64,000 bases of DNA from an uncultured Anaerolineae bacterium (GTDB taxonomy: Bacteria; Chloroflexota; Anaerolineae; Aggregatilineales; Phototrophicaceae): contig CALAJK010000027.1 in assembly GCA_937922795.1 (NCBI GenBank), forward strand, positions 45,259 to 109,258, written 5' to 3'. This document shows positions 38,307-46,626 of this stretch, one piece after another; position 1 is the stretch's first letter, and each line of letters opens with the position of its first letter. The position numbers and the translations under genes were made by a program. The notes under the pieces are model-generated. The model was not told the origin of the DNA and did no database searches. It saw only the letters and a program-made list of their open reading frames with translations.

Positions 38307-39830
38307 ATGCCTGCCAAATGCTTGCGAATAGCGCTAGCTAACTTGTTGGCTCTAGCTCCTGCCTTACTTACTCTTTTGCTAACCGAAAAATTCTTGAATG
38401 TAGATTTTACACATTTTGTGCCCACCTACTATGATGTCTATAATGACTCCTTATTTCACTGGCGACAGATTTATACCTTTAGCGCAGTTGGCTTCAACGG
38501 TGGCTACTACACCGTCAACGAACTGCCGGCTCCCGCCGCTTTCAGCCGCTATTACGCCCATGGCCCGGTCTTTGCGCTGCTTTACGGGACGGTTGGAAGG
38601 ATTTTCAGCTGGACTCTCACTTCGCCAATCATCTTGAACGCGCTGGCCATCACGCTTTCTCTGATCACACTGTTGATTCGACAATCAAGCTCACTTCAAA
38701 TGCTCTTGCTAGCTGTGACGACGATCCTAGTCTGGCCGGTGCTGATCTATATCCCCACCAGCATGATGGAGAGTCTGAATCAGGCTGGCGCCATCGGGAT
38801 AGGAGCGCTTATCTGGAAACCCATCGCTGACCACCGCCGAATATCGCCGCCGAGCTTCGCTATGCTGCTTGGATTGGTGGGACTACTCGCTTTGATGCGT
38901 CCGACCTGGGGCGTTCTCTTTTTCCCGCTGCTGTTTATTTTATTGCAGCTCGAAAACCGATCCCTGACGAGCATCATTCGGGCGACCGGATTGGCGCTGC
39001 TGGGGTTCATTACCATTTACCTGGCCAACATCGCCCTATCTGCTCCCTACCCTTTAATGGAGCAGAGTCTCTTCAGCGGTATACAGGCGCGACTCGATCG
39101 TCTGGCCAGCAACTTGGCGGTCTGGAACCGCGGCGTCCCGATTGAAGTTGCCCAGCGATACTTGATCGTGGCGATCTTGGTGATGATTGCGCTGCTGTGG
39201 GTCACGCGGCGGCGCGTATTCACAGCGGAGGGCATTTTCCATTTAAGCAACTTGGGCACGCCGCTGGTGATCAATCTCCTATTTAATGATATAGCGTTTT
39301 ACCGGGATTTTCGGGCGCTCGCGCCACACCTGCTACTCAGCCTGATCGTCTTGATTGCTTGTCGCCGTTGGTTCATCTTGGCAGCTTTTATCGTAATTCA
39401 GGCAGTTATGCTTCCCGAATTCCTGCTCGAATATCGCGCCGCGATTGAGCCGCAGTTCACACCGGGGCTGATCGAAGACATGATCGCTTTCCGCGATAGC
39501 ATGGCGTCAGAGATCGTCTATCAGCCAGATGCTCCATCAGGCTGGTGCAATACACTGCTGTTCGTCCTCGAAAATCGAGGGCATCGCGTGCTGAGCATCC
39601 CACCTGAGCTAGCGCTGATTCATCCTGGTATCGGGCTGTCGTTTTACATCGGCTATTGGGGCGACCAACCGCCACTGCGCTACCCACTGCGCTCGCGTTA
39701 CATTTTGCTGTCATCACCAAACCGCGCGAAAATTGGCAACCGAATCCGGTTGTCCCTGCTCCATTTCACCCCGATCGGCGTCCTCTACCGCAATGAGCAA
39801 ACAGATTGCGGACAGTCCGGCGCTCACTGA
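38307..39830 (+). CDS. Polytopic membrane protein, possible GT-C glycosyltransferase
   Basis: About 507 aa, around ten membrane helices, with a long first extracytoplasmic loop (residues ~30-85) and a hydrophilic C-terminal domain of ~110 residues. ATG 38307 has GAGG 7 nt upstream. The topology is like GT-C enzymes that use polyprenyl-sugar donors, and it follows a GtrB-like and an ArnE-like gene, but no signature motif was recognised. Confidence 0.6.
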   Translation: MPAKCLRIALANLLALAPALLTLLLTEKFLNVDFTHFVPTYYDVYNDSLFHWRQIYTFSAVGFNGGYYTVNELPAPAAFSRYYAHGPVFALLYGTVGRIFSWTLTSPIILNALAITLSLITLLIRQSSSLQMLLLAVTTILVWPVLIYIPTSMMESLNQAGAIGIGALIWKPIADHRRISPPSFAMLLGLVGLLALMRPTWGVLFFPLLFILLQLENRSLTSIIRATGLALLGFITIYLANIALSAPYPLMEQSLFSGIQARLDRLASNLAVWNRGVPIEVAQRYLIVAILVMIALLWVTRRRVFTAEGIFHLSNLGTPLVINLLFNDIAFYRDFRALAPHLLLSLIVLIACRRWFILAAFIVIQAVMLPEFLLEYRAAIEPQFTPGLIEDMIAFRDSMASEIVYQPDAPSGWCNTLLFVLENRGHRVLSIPPELALIHPGIGLSFYIGYWGDQPPLRYPLRSRYILLSSPNRAKIGNRIRLSLLHFTPIGVLYRNEQTDCGQSGAH

Positions 39831-39860
39831 TCGGTGGCTGGCCCTCACGACCAACCACCG
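39830..39860. terminator. Hairpin between convergent genes
   Basis: TCGGTGGcTGG pairs with CCAaCCACCGA (one mismatch), loop of 9 nt, in the 47-nt gap after the membrane protein gene and before the aminotransferase stop. No U-run on either strand, so termination efficiency is uncertain. Confidence 0.4.
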
Positions 39861-39877
39861 ACAAAGAACGCACTGAT

Positions 39878-41203
39878 CTACGTTTTCTGCAGCGAACGCA
39901 GCCCTTCCACGAAGCGCCGGACGGCTTTCTCAGTCGTCTCCGGCGGCAGCGCATACGAGAACCGGATCCAGTTGGCGCCCGCTGACGAGAAGTAGACGCC
40001 GGCCACAATCGCCACGCCGTACTGCTCGCCCAGATACGTCAGCAGATCCTCGGAGTCTTTCAAGCCGCCGGCTTCGATATACGGCGTGCAGTCCACGAAT
40101 GCATAATAGCCGTCGCCCATGATGAACTTTAGACCAGCAGCTTCTAACTCGCGGCGCAGCACCTGGCGGCTCTGCCGGGTCGGCTCGATGATGCTGGCCG
40201 CCGCCTGCCCGTAACCCATCTCGTAAGCAGCAATGGCCACCGCCTGGGCGTAGTAGCTGGGGATGACGCCGTGCGACGCCTGGCTAGTGATATAGGCTAC
40301 CACCTGCTTGCCCGCCAACAGATGAGCGCTGCGGATGTTCGACGCCCCCAGGCTCTTGGTCAGTCCGTCCAGGAAGATCAGCCGTTCTCGCTCCGCCGGC
40401 GAAAACGCCTGCAGCACGACATTGATATCCGACGGCCCGCCGTCGGTCACCCAATGATACATCCAGTCGAACAGGACGAACGGGTAACCGTTCTCCAGCG
40501 CCACCCGCGCCAGCATGATCTGTTCATCCAGTGGCATGGTGCGCCCGGTCGGGTTATCTGGCGACGTGATCAGCAGGCCGGCCACCTTGCGCCCTTCTCG
40601 CGCTGCGAAGTCCACGCACGCCTTGATCCCTTCCGGCGTGTAGCGCCAGCCTTGATCCGGATCGCCCGGCGCCAGCAGCACGTTCAGGCCGACCGCATAC
40701 GGCCCCCAGTTGTAACTGATCCATGGCACGCGCGAGACCACGAACGCGTCGCCGATCTGGCCGTTCAGCGCCACCATGGCCGCGTAGGCTTTCTGCAAGC
40801 CGTCGCGTCCCCCCTGCACGAAGACGATATTATCTGGTCCCCATCCCGAAGCAGCGTCCAGATGCCAGTAGGGTCCAGCAGCAGCCTTGCGAAACTGCAT
40901 TGTGCCCCAGGGTTGATCGTAGGCTGTGCCGTGTTCGAGTTGCAGCTCTAGAGCGCGCTCCAACAGGGCGCGCGGTACGCCCGGCAGGCTGGCGCCGCCA
41001 TCGCCCTGTGAAGCGTCATACGTGGGCGCGTCCGCTCCAGCTTTTTCCTTGTATTTCTTCAACGAATCGCGGATGAGGAACATGCGCGATGGCGGGATGG
41101 TCATCATCGCGCCCGGATAGCCATGCACTGGCACCCGGTGCTGCGCCGGGACGACGAACTGCGGGACGTCCAGCGCCGTGTCGATAGAAAGTTGAGCAGA
41201 CAA
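39878..41203 (-). CDS. Class I/II pyridoxal-phosphate aminotransferase
   Basis: 441 aa, TTG start with GGAGG 7 nt upstream. It has the fold-type I landmarks: SPDNPTGR (cofactor Asn), a later FDWMYHW and the catalytic lysine in LTKSLGAS, with a C-terminal NWIRFSYALPP arginine block. An N-terminal extension of about 40 residues precedes the usual start. Substrate unclear. The 184-nt leader carries promoter, short ORF and a terminator/antiterminator pair, so expression seems attenuated. Confidence 0.88.
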   Translation of the reverse strand: MSAQLSIDTALDVPQFVVPAQHRVPVHGYPGAMMTIPPSRMFLIRDSLKKYKEKAGADAPTYDASQGDGGASLPGVPRALLERALELQLEHGTAYDQPWGTMQFRKAAAGPYWHLDAASGWGPDNIVFVQGGRDGLQKAYAAMVALNGQIGDAFVVSRVPWISYNWGPYAVGLNVLLAPGDPDQGWRYTPEGIKACVDFAAREGRKVAGLLITSPDNPTGRTMPLDEQIMLARVALENGYPFVLFDWMYHWVTDGGPSDINVVLQAFSPAERERLIFLDGLTKSLGASNIRSAHLLAGKQVVAYITSQASHGVIPSYYAQAVAIAAYEMGYGQAAASIIEPTRQSRQVLRRELEAAGLKFIMGDGYYAFVDCTPYIEAGGLKDSEDLLTYLGEQYGVAIVAGVYFSSAGANWIRFSYALPPETTEKAVRRFVEGLRSLQKT

Positions 41204-41244
41204 GAAAAGACCTCCAGTCCTCTATCCCAGGTGAAACATACGCC

Positions 41245-41305
41245 AACAAACAAAAACACCCCGTGAGGGGTGTCGCCGAACGCGAAGCTAAAGACAGCCC
41301 CTCAC
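41245..41305 (-). terminator. Attenuator: terminator with mutually exclusive antiterminator
   Basis: On the minus strand ACACCCC-TCAC-GGGGTGT (41273-41256) is followed by TTTTTGTTTGTT, an intrinsic terminator about 50 nt before the aminotransferase start. Upstream GTGAGGGG (41305-41298) is perfectly complementary to CCCCTCAC (41270-41263), which is the 5' arm and loop of the terminator. The two structures cannot coexist, the layout of a classical attenuator. Confidence 0.72.
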
Positions 41306-41355
41306 CATCTCGCGCCTGGATGAGTGTTATTCATAGTCAGGTTTGCGGCTGGCAT
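41302..41355 (-). CDS. Putative leader peptide before the aminotransferase
   Basis: A 17-codon ORF, peptide MPAANLTMNNTHPGARW, with AAGG 7 nt upstream. Its stop codon lies inside the antiterminator's 5' arm. A ribosome finishing it would cover that arm and favour the terminator; one stalled earlier (Asn, Thr, Met or His codons) would leave it free. Short ORFs arise by chance, so this rests on position. Confidence 0.4.
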   Translation of the reverse strand: MPAANLTMNNTHPGARW

Positions 41356-41371
41356 GGAGCAACCTTGTCAT

Positions 41372-41422
41372 TCACAATCGTACGTGAGCTTGGATTGTGA
41401 CTCGGCTTGAGGCGGCTGTCAA
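41372..41422 (-). promoter_or_regulatory. Aminotransferase promoter with palindromic operator
   Basis: On the minus strand TTGACA (41422-41417), exactly 17 nt, CACAAT (41399-41394). An 8-bp inverted repeat, TCACAATC (41372-41379) and GATTGTGA (41393-41400), overlaps the -10 and spans the start site near 41387. This looks like a repressor site. Confidence 0.68.
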
Positions 41423-41537
41423 TGTGCAAGCCTTTTGAAGGCAGACGGAACTAACTTGTGCAAAGTACCCGAACTACTCCGACGCTATGGATGACTGCAT
41501 AGCGATGGCCGACCTACGACCGGTTTAAGAAATCAGG

Positions 41538-41543
41538 TATAAT
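41538..41543 (+). promoter_or_regulatory. -10 element for the MurA-like operon
   Basis: TATAAT 30 nt before the MurA-like start codon. The -35 region (TACGAC at 17 nt) is weak. Confidence 0.5.
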
Positions 41544-41572
41544 GCCGGCGGTTTCTGACCAGGCGAGGATGT

Positions 41573-42835
41573 ATGCGGATTCGCGTTGAAGGCAAGCAGC
41601 CGCTCAATGGCATCTACCGACCGGCAGGCAACAGCAATGCGGCGATCGCCCTGCTGGCTGGAGCGCTGTTAACTGAGCAGCCGGTGACGCTGCGAGCAGC
41701 GCCCGACACGATCAATGTGCGCGCGATGCTGGCAGTGGCCGAAAACCTCGGCGCCAGGATAGACGGCGCTCTGTCAGGCGATCTCACCCTCGAGACGCCG
41801 CAAATCACCCGCCGCGTGCTCACGCGCGCTGATGTCAACGGGCTGGTGGGCGTGCTGCTGTTCTTCGCACCGATGCTCGCTCGCCGGCAGCACGCGCGCG
41901 CCGAAATTGATTTCCCGCTGCACCGCGTCCGCACGCACTTGGAAGCCTTGCGCGACCTCGGGCAGGATGTGACCACGACCAGCAGCGCCATCGAGTGTCG
42001 CGCCGTCCCCTGGGAGCAGCGCGAGATCACCCTCACTCAGGCCAGCGTCACGGCGACCGCCCTGGTGATGATGCTGGCGTCGCGGTTGGGCAAAGAGACC
42101 ATCGTTCACAACGCTGCCTGCGAGCCGCATGTGCAAGAACTGGCGCACATGCTGTGCGAGATGGGCGCGCACATAGAAGGCATCGGGTCTAACGTGCTGC
42201 GTATCATCAGCCCGCCGGAACTGCACGGCGCTGCTGTCACCATTGGCCCCGACCACATCGAAATTGCCAGTGTGGCGGCAATCTGCGCCATGTCTGGCGG
42301 ACGGGCGCAGATTGAAGGGATTCGCCGCGCCGACATGCCGATGATCATCAAGACATTCCGCCAAGTTGGCATCACGTTTGACGCTGACGCTGACTGTCTG
42401 TTTGTGCCCCGGCACGAAACCCTGAACCTGTCCAGCCGCGAAGAAGACACCGATCTGGTGATTGAGACGTCGCCGTGGCCCGCTTTTCCCTCTGACCTGG
42501 TGGCGATCATCACCCTGGCCGTCACTCAGGCGCGCGGCACAGCGCTGGTGCACGAAAAACTCTTCAGCAACCGGCTGTTATTCGTGGACAAGTTGAAAGC
42601 GATGGGCGCGCAGATCGTGCTCTGCGACCCGCATCGCGCGATCGTCGTTGGGCCGACGCCGCTGCATGGGATCTACATGGACACGCCGGACGTGCGCGCC
42701 GGGCTGGGTCTTTTGGGCGCGGCGCTCGTCGCCGACGGCGAGTCGGTGATTGACAACGCACATGTCCTCGAACGCGCTTTCGCCGGCGTCTTGACCAAAC
42801 TCAAGTCGCTGGGGGCGAGGATCACCATCGAATGA
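41573..42835 (+). CDS. MurA/EPSP-synthase-fold protein lacking key MurA residues
   Basis: 420 aa, length of UDP-GlcNAc enolpyruvyl transferase. The overall two-domain pattern is kept, including the WPAFPSDL block (Asp of HPAFPTD), SNRLLFVDKL and DTPDVRAGLG. Yet the catalytic loop GGCxIGxRP that bears Cys115 is absent (the region reads EIDFPLHRVRTHLEAL), and the Lys-Asn pair near residue 22 reads SN. It may use another mechanism, another substrate, or be non-catalytic. It heads an operon with MurF-like and Ddl genes. GAGG precedes the ATG closely. Confidence 0.8.
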   Translation: MRIRVEGKQPLNGIYRPAGNSNAAIALLAGALLTEQPVTLRAAPDTINVRAMLAVAENLGARIDGALSGDLTLETPQITRRVLTRADVNGLVGVLLFFAPMLARRQHARAEIDFPLHRVRTHLEALRDLGQDVTTTSSAIECRAVPWEQREITLTQASVTATALVMMLASRLGKETIVHNAACEPHVQELAHMLCEMGAHIEGIGSNVLRIISPPELHGAAVTIGPDHIEIASVAAICAMSGGRAQIEGIRRADMPMIIKTFRQVGITFDADADCLFVPRHETLNLSSREEDTDLVIETSPWPAFPSDLVAIITLAVTQARGTALVHEKLFSNRLLFVDKLKAMGAQIVLCDPHRAIVVGPTPLHGIYMDTPDVRAGLGLLGAALVADGESVIDNAHVLERAFAGVLTKLKSLGARITIE

Positions 42836-43638
42836 CCGAACTGCCGCAGGTGGTCATCGTCCAGGGACTGCCAACGGCTTATCTGACGGCTGGCGTCGGC
42901 CCAGATGTGCTGCTGCTGCACGGCTGGGGTGCGCACAGCGGGCTGGTCTGGCCGCTGGCGCAGCGCCTGGCACAGTCTGGGTTTCGCGTCTACGCTCCGG
43001 ACTTGCCTGGGTTCGGCCAGACGCCTACGCCGCCAGCGCCTTGGTCGGTCTGGGACTATGCCGCCTTCACCCTTGCCTTTCTCGATGCGCTCGGCTTGAA
43101 TGCAGTATATTTGTTCGGCCATTCGTTCGGCGGGCGGTTAGGGTTGATTCTGGGCGCAAAACATGCCGACCGCATCGTCAAAATGGCGCTCGCCAACAGC
43201 GCCGGCGTGCGCCCGACGCCGCCGGTTGCGGCGCGCCTGCGCTTGTCAATCTATCGGCGAGCGCTCGGACTGCTGCGCCGTTTGCGGCTGTCATATGCAG
43301 CCGACCAGCTTCGTGCCTGGTACATTGAGCGCTATGGTTCAGCCGATTACAAGGCGGCCAGCGGTGTGATGCGCGATACCTTCGTGAAAGTCGTCACTGA
43401 AGACCTGCTGCCCTGCGCCGCCCAGGTCGCTGTTCCCACGCTGCTGTTCTGGGGCGACCAGGATGAAGAGACGCCGCTGTGGCAGGGTCGGCGTCTGGAA
43501 CAAGCCATTCCCGACGCCGGCCTGGTCGTGTTTGAGGGCGCTGGCCACTACAGTTATCTCGACAGGCTGTCTGATACCCTTCGCGTGTTAAACCATTTCT
43601 TCCAAACGGACGCTGACGCGCAGCGCCCATCGCCGTGA
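42832..43638 (+). CDS. Alpha/beta hydrolase
   Basis: 268 aa. The oxyanion motif LLLHGWGAHSG, nucleophile elbow GHSFGG, Asp in WGDQDEETP and His in GAGHYSYLD form a complete catalytic set. It overlaps the MurA-like gene by ATGA and precedes the MurF-like ligase by 3 nt. Substrate unknown; the context suggests an envelope precursor or lipid. Confidence 0.85.
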   Translation: MTELPQVVIVQGLPTAYLTAGVGPDVLLLHGWGAHSGLVWPLAQRLAQSGFRVYAPDLPGFGQTPTPPAPWSVWDYAAFTLAFLDALGLNAVYLFGHSFGGRLGLILGAKHADRIVKMALANSAGVRPTPPVAARLRLSIYRRALGLLRRLRLSYAADQLRAWYIERYGSADYKAASGVMRDTFVKVVTEDLLPCAAQVAVPTLLFWGDQDEETPLWQGRRLEQAIPDAGLVVFEGAGHYSYLDRLSDTLRVLNHFFQTDADAQRPSP

Positions 43639-43641
43639 CCT

Positions 43642-45285
43642 ATGACTGAGAGTTTGCTGATCATCCTCTTGCTCTGGCTGGCCGGCGCATGGCTGCGCAC
43701 GTACCGCCAGGCGCGCTTCTACCAGATCGAAGAATACATGACAGGCCGCTACCTGCGCTGGCTGGCCGCGCGCCGCTATCGCTGGGCGCCCGCCCGCCCT
43801 CTCGCCGCCTGGGCCTCCAGCCTGATCTTGATCATCATGCTGTTCGACGCCCCTGGCCCAGCGCTCACCAGCCTGATCGGCGCTGTGGCGGCCATGATCG
43901 CAGTCTGGCCGCCGCGTGAAGGCGAAGTCAAGAAAGGCTTCAAAGCCACCCCCCGCGCTCGGCGGCTGTTGGGCGCAGCTTTCGCCGCTGCCGCGTTCGT
44001 CTCAGCGCTGGTATGGCTCAGCATATCGCGGCTGCCGGAGATCACCGAACTGCAATTCGGGTTGGTTATGACCGGTGGCCTGCTACTGTTTCTGGCCGCC
44101 CCCCTGTGGCTGGTGCTCGGCAACGTGCTGATGACGCCGGTCGAGGCGATCTTCCGCCGGCGTTTCATCGCGCAGGCGCGGCGGACGCTGGCGGCCGTGC
44201 GCCCTGTCGTCATCGGCATCACCGGCAGCTACGGCAAGACCAGCACCAAGACTTACCTAGCGCACATCCTCAACGGCCGCTACAAAGCCTATCCAACGCC
44301 GAAAAGCTACAATACGCTGATGGGGGTGTGCATCGCCATCAATCAGGATATCGCCCAGGACTACAGCATTGACTATTTCGTCTGCGAGATGGGGGCGTAT
44401 ATCCCCGGCGAGATTGAGCGCATTTGCGAGCTAACCCACCCTTCCATCAGCATCGTGGTCGAAGTCGGCCCGCAGCACCTAGAGCGTTTCGGCAGCCTTG
44501 ACAACATCGCCATCGCCAAATACGAGATCATCAAGGCGCTGCCGCCAGACGGCGTTGGCGTCTTCAACTGGGACAATCCATACGTGCGGCAGATGGCTGA
44601 GCGCGGCCATCCTGCCACCCGGCTGACGGTCAGCCGGGAAGTTGATCCAGCGCACGCGCCGCCCGGCGACCCGCGCTTCATCGCTTTCGATATCCAGGAA
44701 ACGCTGGACGGATTGAGTTTCACCGTCGCTGACCGCGAAACTGGCGCCAGCGAACACTTCGTCACGCCGCTGTTGGGGCTGCACAACGTGACGAACCTGC
44801 TGCTGGCGACGGCAGTCGCCGTCCATGAAGGTATGCCGCTGCGCGATATTGCTCGGCGCGTGCGCACGCTGCAGCCGGCTGAAAGCCGCCTGGCGCGGCA
44901 GGTCACCCCACAGGGCATCACCATCATCAACGACGCCTACAGCGCCAACCCGGTCGGCGTCGTTCACGCTCTGCGCGTGCTGTCTCTACACCAGACTGGC
45001 CGGCGCTTGTTGATCACACCGGGCATGGTTGAGCTCGGACCGATGATGGAGAGCGAAAACTACAAACTAGGCGAGATCGCCGCTCAGCACGCCACCGATG
45101 TGATCTTGATCGGCGCGAAGCAGACCGACCCGGTGCGTGCCGGCCTGCTGGCTGCCGGCTTCCCGGCCGACCGGTTGATCGTCACGGATACGCTGGCGGA
45201 AGCGGTGACCTGGTATCAAAATCATCTGTCCGCCGGCGATACCGTACTGTTCTTGAACGATCTTCCGGATACCTATTCGTCATAA
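43642..45285 (+). CDS. Membrane-anchored Mur ligase (MurF-like)
   Basis: 547 aa. Unlike typical MurF (about 450 aa), the first ~190 residues contain about five hydrophobic segments. Then the ligase core starts with the P-loop GITGSYGKTSTKT, the NTLMGVCIAINQDI segment, and ends with the MurF-like GDTVLFLNDLPDTY. MurF adds D-Ala-D-Ala to the UDP-MurNAc-tripeptide, and Ddl, the maker of D-Ala-D-Ala, is the next gene. Whether this is the main MurF or acts on a membrane-bound substrate is unclear. Confidence 0.82.
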   Translation: MTESLLIILLLWLAGAWLRTYRQARFYQIEEYMTGRYLRWLAARRYRWAPARPLAAWASSLILIIMLFDAPGPALTSLIGAVAAMIAVWPPREGEVKKGFKATPRARRLLGAAFAAAAFVSALVWLSISRLPEITELQFGLVMTGGLLLFLAAPLWLVLGNVLMTPVEAIFRRRFIAQARRTLAAVRPVVIGITGSYGKTSTKTYLAHILNGRYKAYPTPKSYNTLMGVCIAINQDIAQDYSIDYFVCEMGAYIPGEIERICELTHPSISIVVEVGPQHLERFGSLDNIAIAKYEIIKALPPDGVGVFNWDNPYVRQMAERGHPATRLTVSREVDPAHAPPGDPRFIAFDIQETLDGLSFTVADRETGASEHFVTPLLGLHNVTNLLLATAVAVHEGMPLRDIARRVRTLQPAESRLARQVTPQGITIINDAYSANPVGVVHALRVLSLHQTGRRLLITPGMVELGPMMESENYKLGEIAAQHATDVILIGAKQTDPVRAGLLAAGFPADRLIVTDTLAEAVTWYQNHLSAGDTVLFLNDLPDTYSS

Positions 45286-45353
45286 CGTGAGCCGGTGAAC
45301 GAGTGCTACGGAAACCGTCTCTTGAAGGGGACGCCAGCGAATTGTGAGGGGTT

Positions 45354-46562
45354 ATGGCAGCGAAGCGCAAACAGGTTGTCGGCGTGGTCTTCGGCGGTCG
45401 CAGCGTTGAACATGACGTCTCGATCGTCACCGGCCATCAGGTGATGCGCGCTTTTGATGCAGAGCGCTATGAAATCGTGCCGATCTATATTGATCGTGAC
45501 GGCCGCTGGTTCACTGGCGAACTGCTGCGCGATCTCAACACCTTCAAGAAGCCGGTCATTGAGGCGAAAGGTGTGATGCGGGCGATCATCTCGCCCAGCA
45601 TAGAGCATCACGGCCTGATCATCAATCCAGCGCCAGGTCGCTTTGGCCGGAGCGAAATCCGGCGGCTGGACGTCGTTTTTCCCACCGTACACGGGTCGCA
45701 CGGTGAAGATGGCACGCTGCAAGGGCTGTTTGAACTGGCCGACATCCCATATGTCGGCTGTGGCGTATTGGCTTCGGCGATCGCCAACGACAAGATCATG
45801 ACCAAAATGGTGCTGGCGCAGCACGGCATTCCGGTGGTAGACGCCGTTTCCTTCAGCCGCGCCGAATGGCTGGAAGCGCCAGACCGCGTGATCCAGCACA
45901 TCCTGAGCGAGCTCACATTTCCCCTGTTCATCAAACCGGCCACGCTGGGGTCGAGCATCGGCATTGGCCGCGCCAATGACGAAACACTGCTGCGCGCTTC
46001 GATTGAAGTCGCCGCCGGACTAGATCGCCTGATCCTGGTCGAGCAGGCAGTCACCGGCTGCATTGAGATTAACTGCGCCGTCATGGGCGACGGCGCCAGC
46101 ATCCGCGCCTCGGTGCTGGAACAGCCGATTTCGTGGGAAGAATTCCTTACATATGAAGATAAATACCTGCGCGGCGGCGAGGGGATGAAAAGCGCCGAGC
46201 GTCTCATCCCCGCGCCTATCCAGGCAGATCTAGCCGAGCAGATTCGCAAGCTGGCTGTTCAAGCGTTTCGCGCCGTCGAAGGGCGCGGCACCGCCCGCAT
46301 CGATTTTCTGGTCAAGCCGGAGACCAACCAGATATTTCTGAACGAGCTGAACACGATGCCCGGTTCGCTCGCTTTCTACTTATGGCAGGAAGAAGGCCTC
46401 TCGCCACAGCAGGTCGTCGAGGAACTCGTGCGGCTGGCGCAGGAGGCTTACGCTGAGAAGCGCCGCAGCACCTACAACTATCAGACCGCGCTGCTAGACG
46501 TGACGACCGCTCGCGGCCTGAAAGGGGTTAAGGGCAAAGCCCGGACGACGCCGGGAAGTTAG
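45354..46562 (+). CDS. ddl: D-alanine--D-alanine ligase
   Basis: 402 aa, toward the long end of the family. The N-terminal VVFGGRSVEHDVSIVTGHQV, the central FPTVHGSHGEDGTLQGLFEL, KPATLGSSIGIGRA and the C-terminal FLNELNTMPGSLAF are diagnostic ATP-grasp/Ddl blocks. It joins two D-alanines for peptidoglycan. GAGGGG lies just upstream of the ATG. Last gene of the envelope operon. Confidence 0.94.
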   Translation: MAAKRKQVVGVVFGGRSVEHDVSIVTGHQVMRAFDAERYEIVPIYIDRDGRWFTGELLRDLNTFKKPVIEAKGVMRAIISPSIEHHGLIINPAPGRFGRSEIRRLDVVFPTVHGSHGEDGTLQGLFELADIPYVGCGVLASAIANDKIMTKMVLAQHGIPVVDAVSFSRAEWLEAPDRVIQHILSELTFPLFIKPATLGSSIGIGRANDETLLRASIEVAAGLDRLILVEQAVTGCIEINCAVMGDGASIRASVLEQPISWEEFLTYEDKYLRGGEGMKSAERLIPAPIQADLAEQIRKLAVQAFRAVEGRGTARIDFLVKPETNQIFLNELNTMPGSLAFYLWQEEGLSPQQVVEELVRLAQEAYAEKRRSTYNYQTALLDVTTARGLKGVKGKARTTPGS

Positions 46563-46582
46563 CACAACCGGGCATCCCTCAC

Positions 46583-46588
46583 TACAAT
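46583..46588 (+). promoter_or_regulatory. Possible -10 for the lipoprotein gene
   Basis: TACAAT 38 nt before the start; no clear -35. Confidence 0.3.
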
Positions 46589-46626
46589 GGAAGCAGACTG
46601 CTTCAATGTTGCCCTCAGGGAGTGGC

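Noticed and set aside
41204..41400. T-box or SAM riboswitch in the aminotransferase leader
   Set aside because: The T-box sequence (GGTGGNACCGCG-like) and SAM-I core are absent; a terminator/antiterminator pair with a leader ORF explains the structure better.
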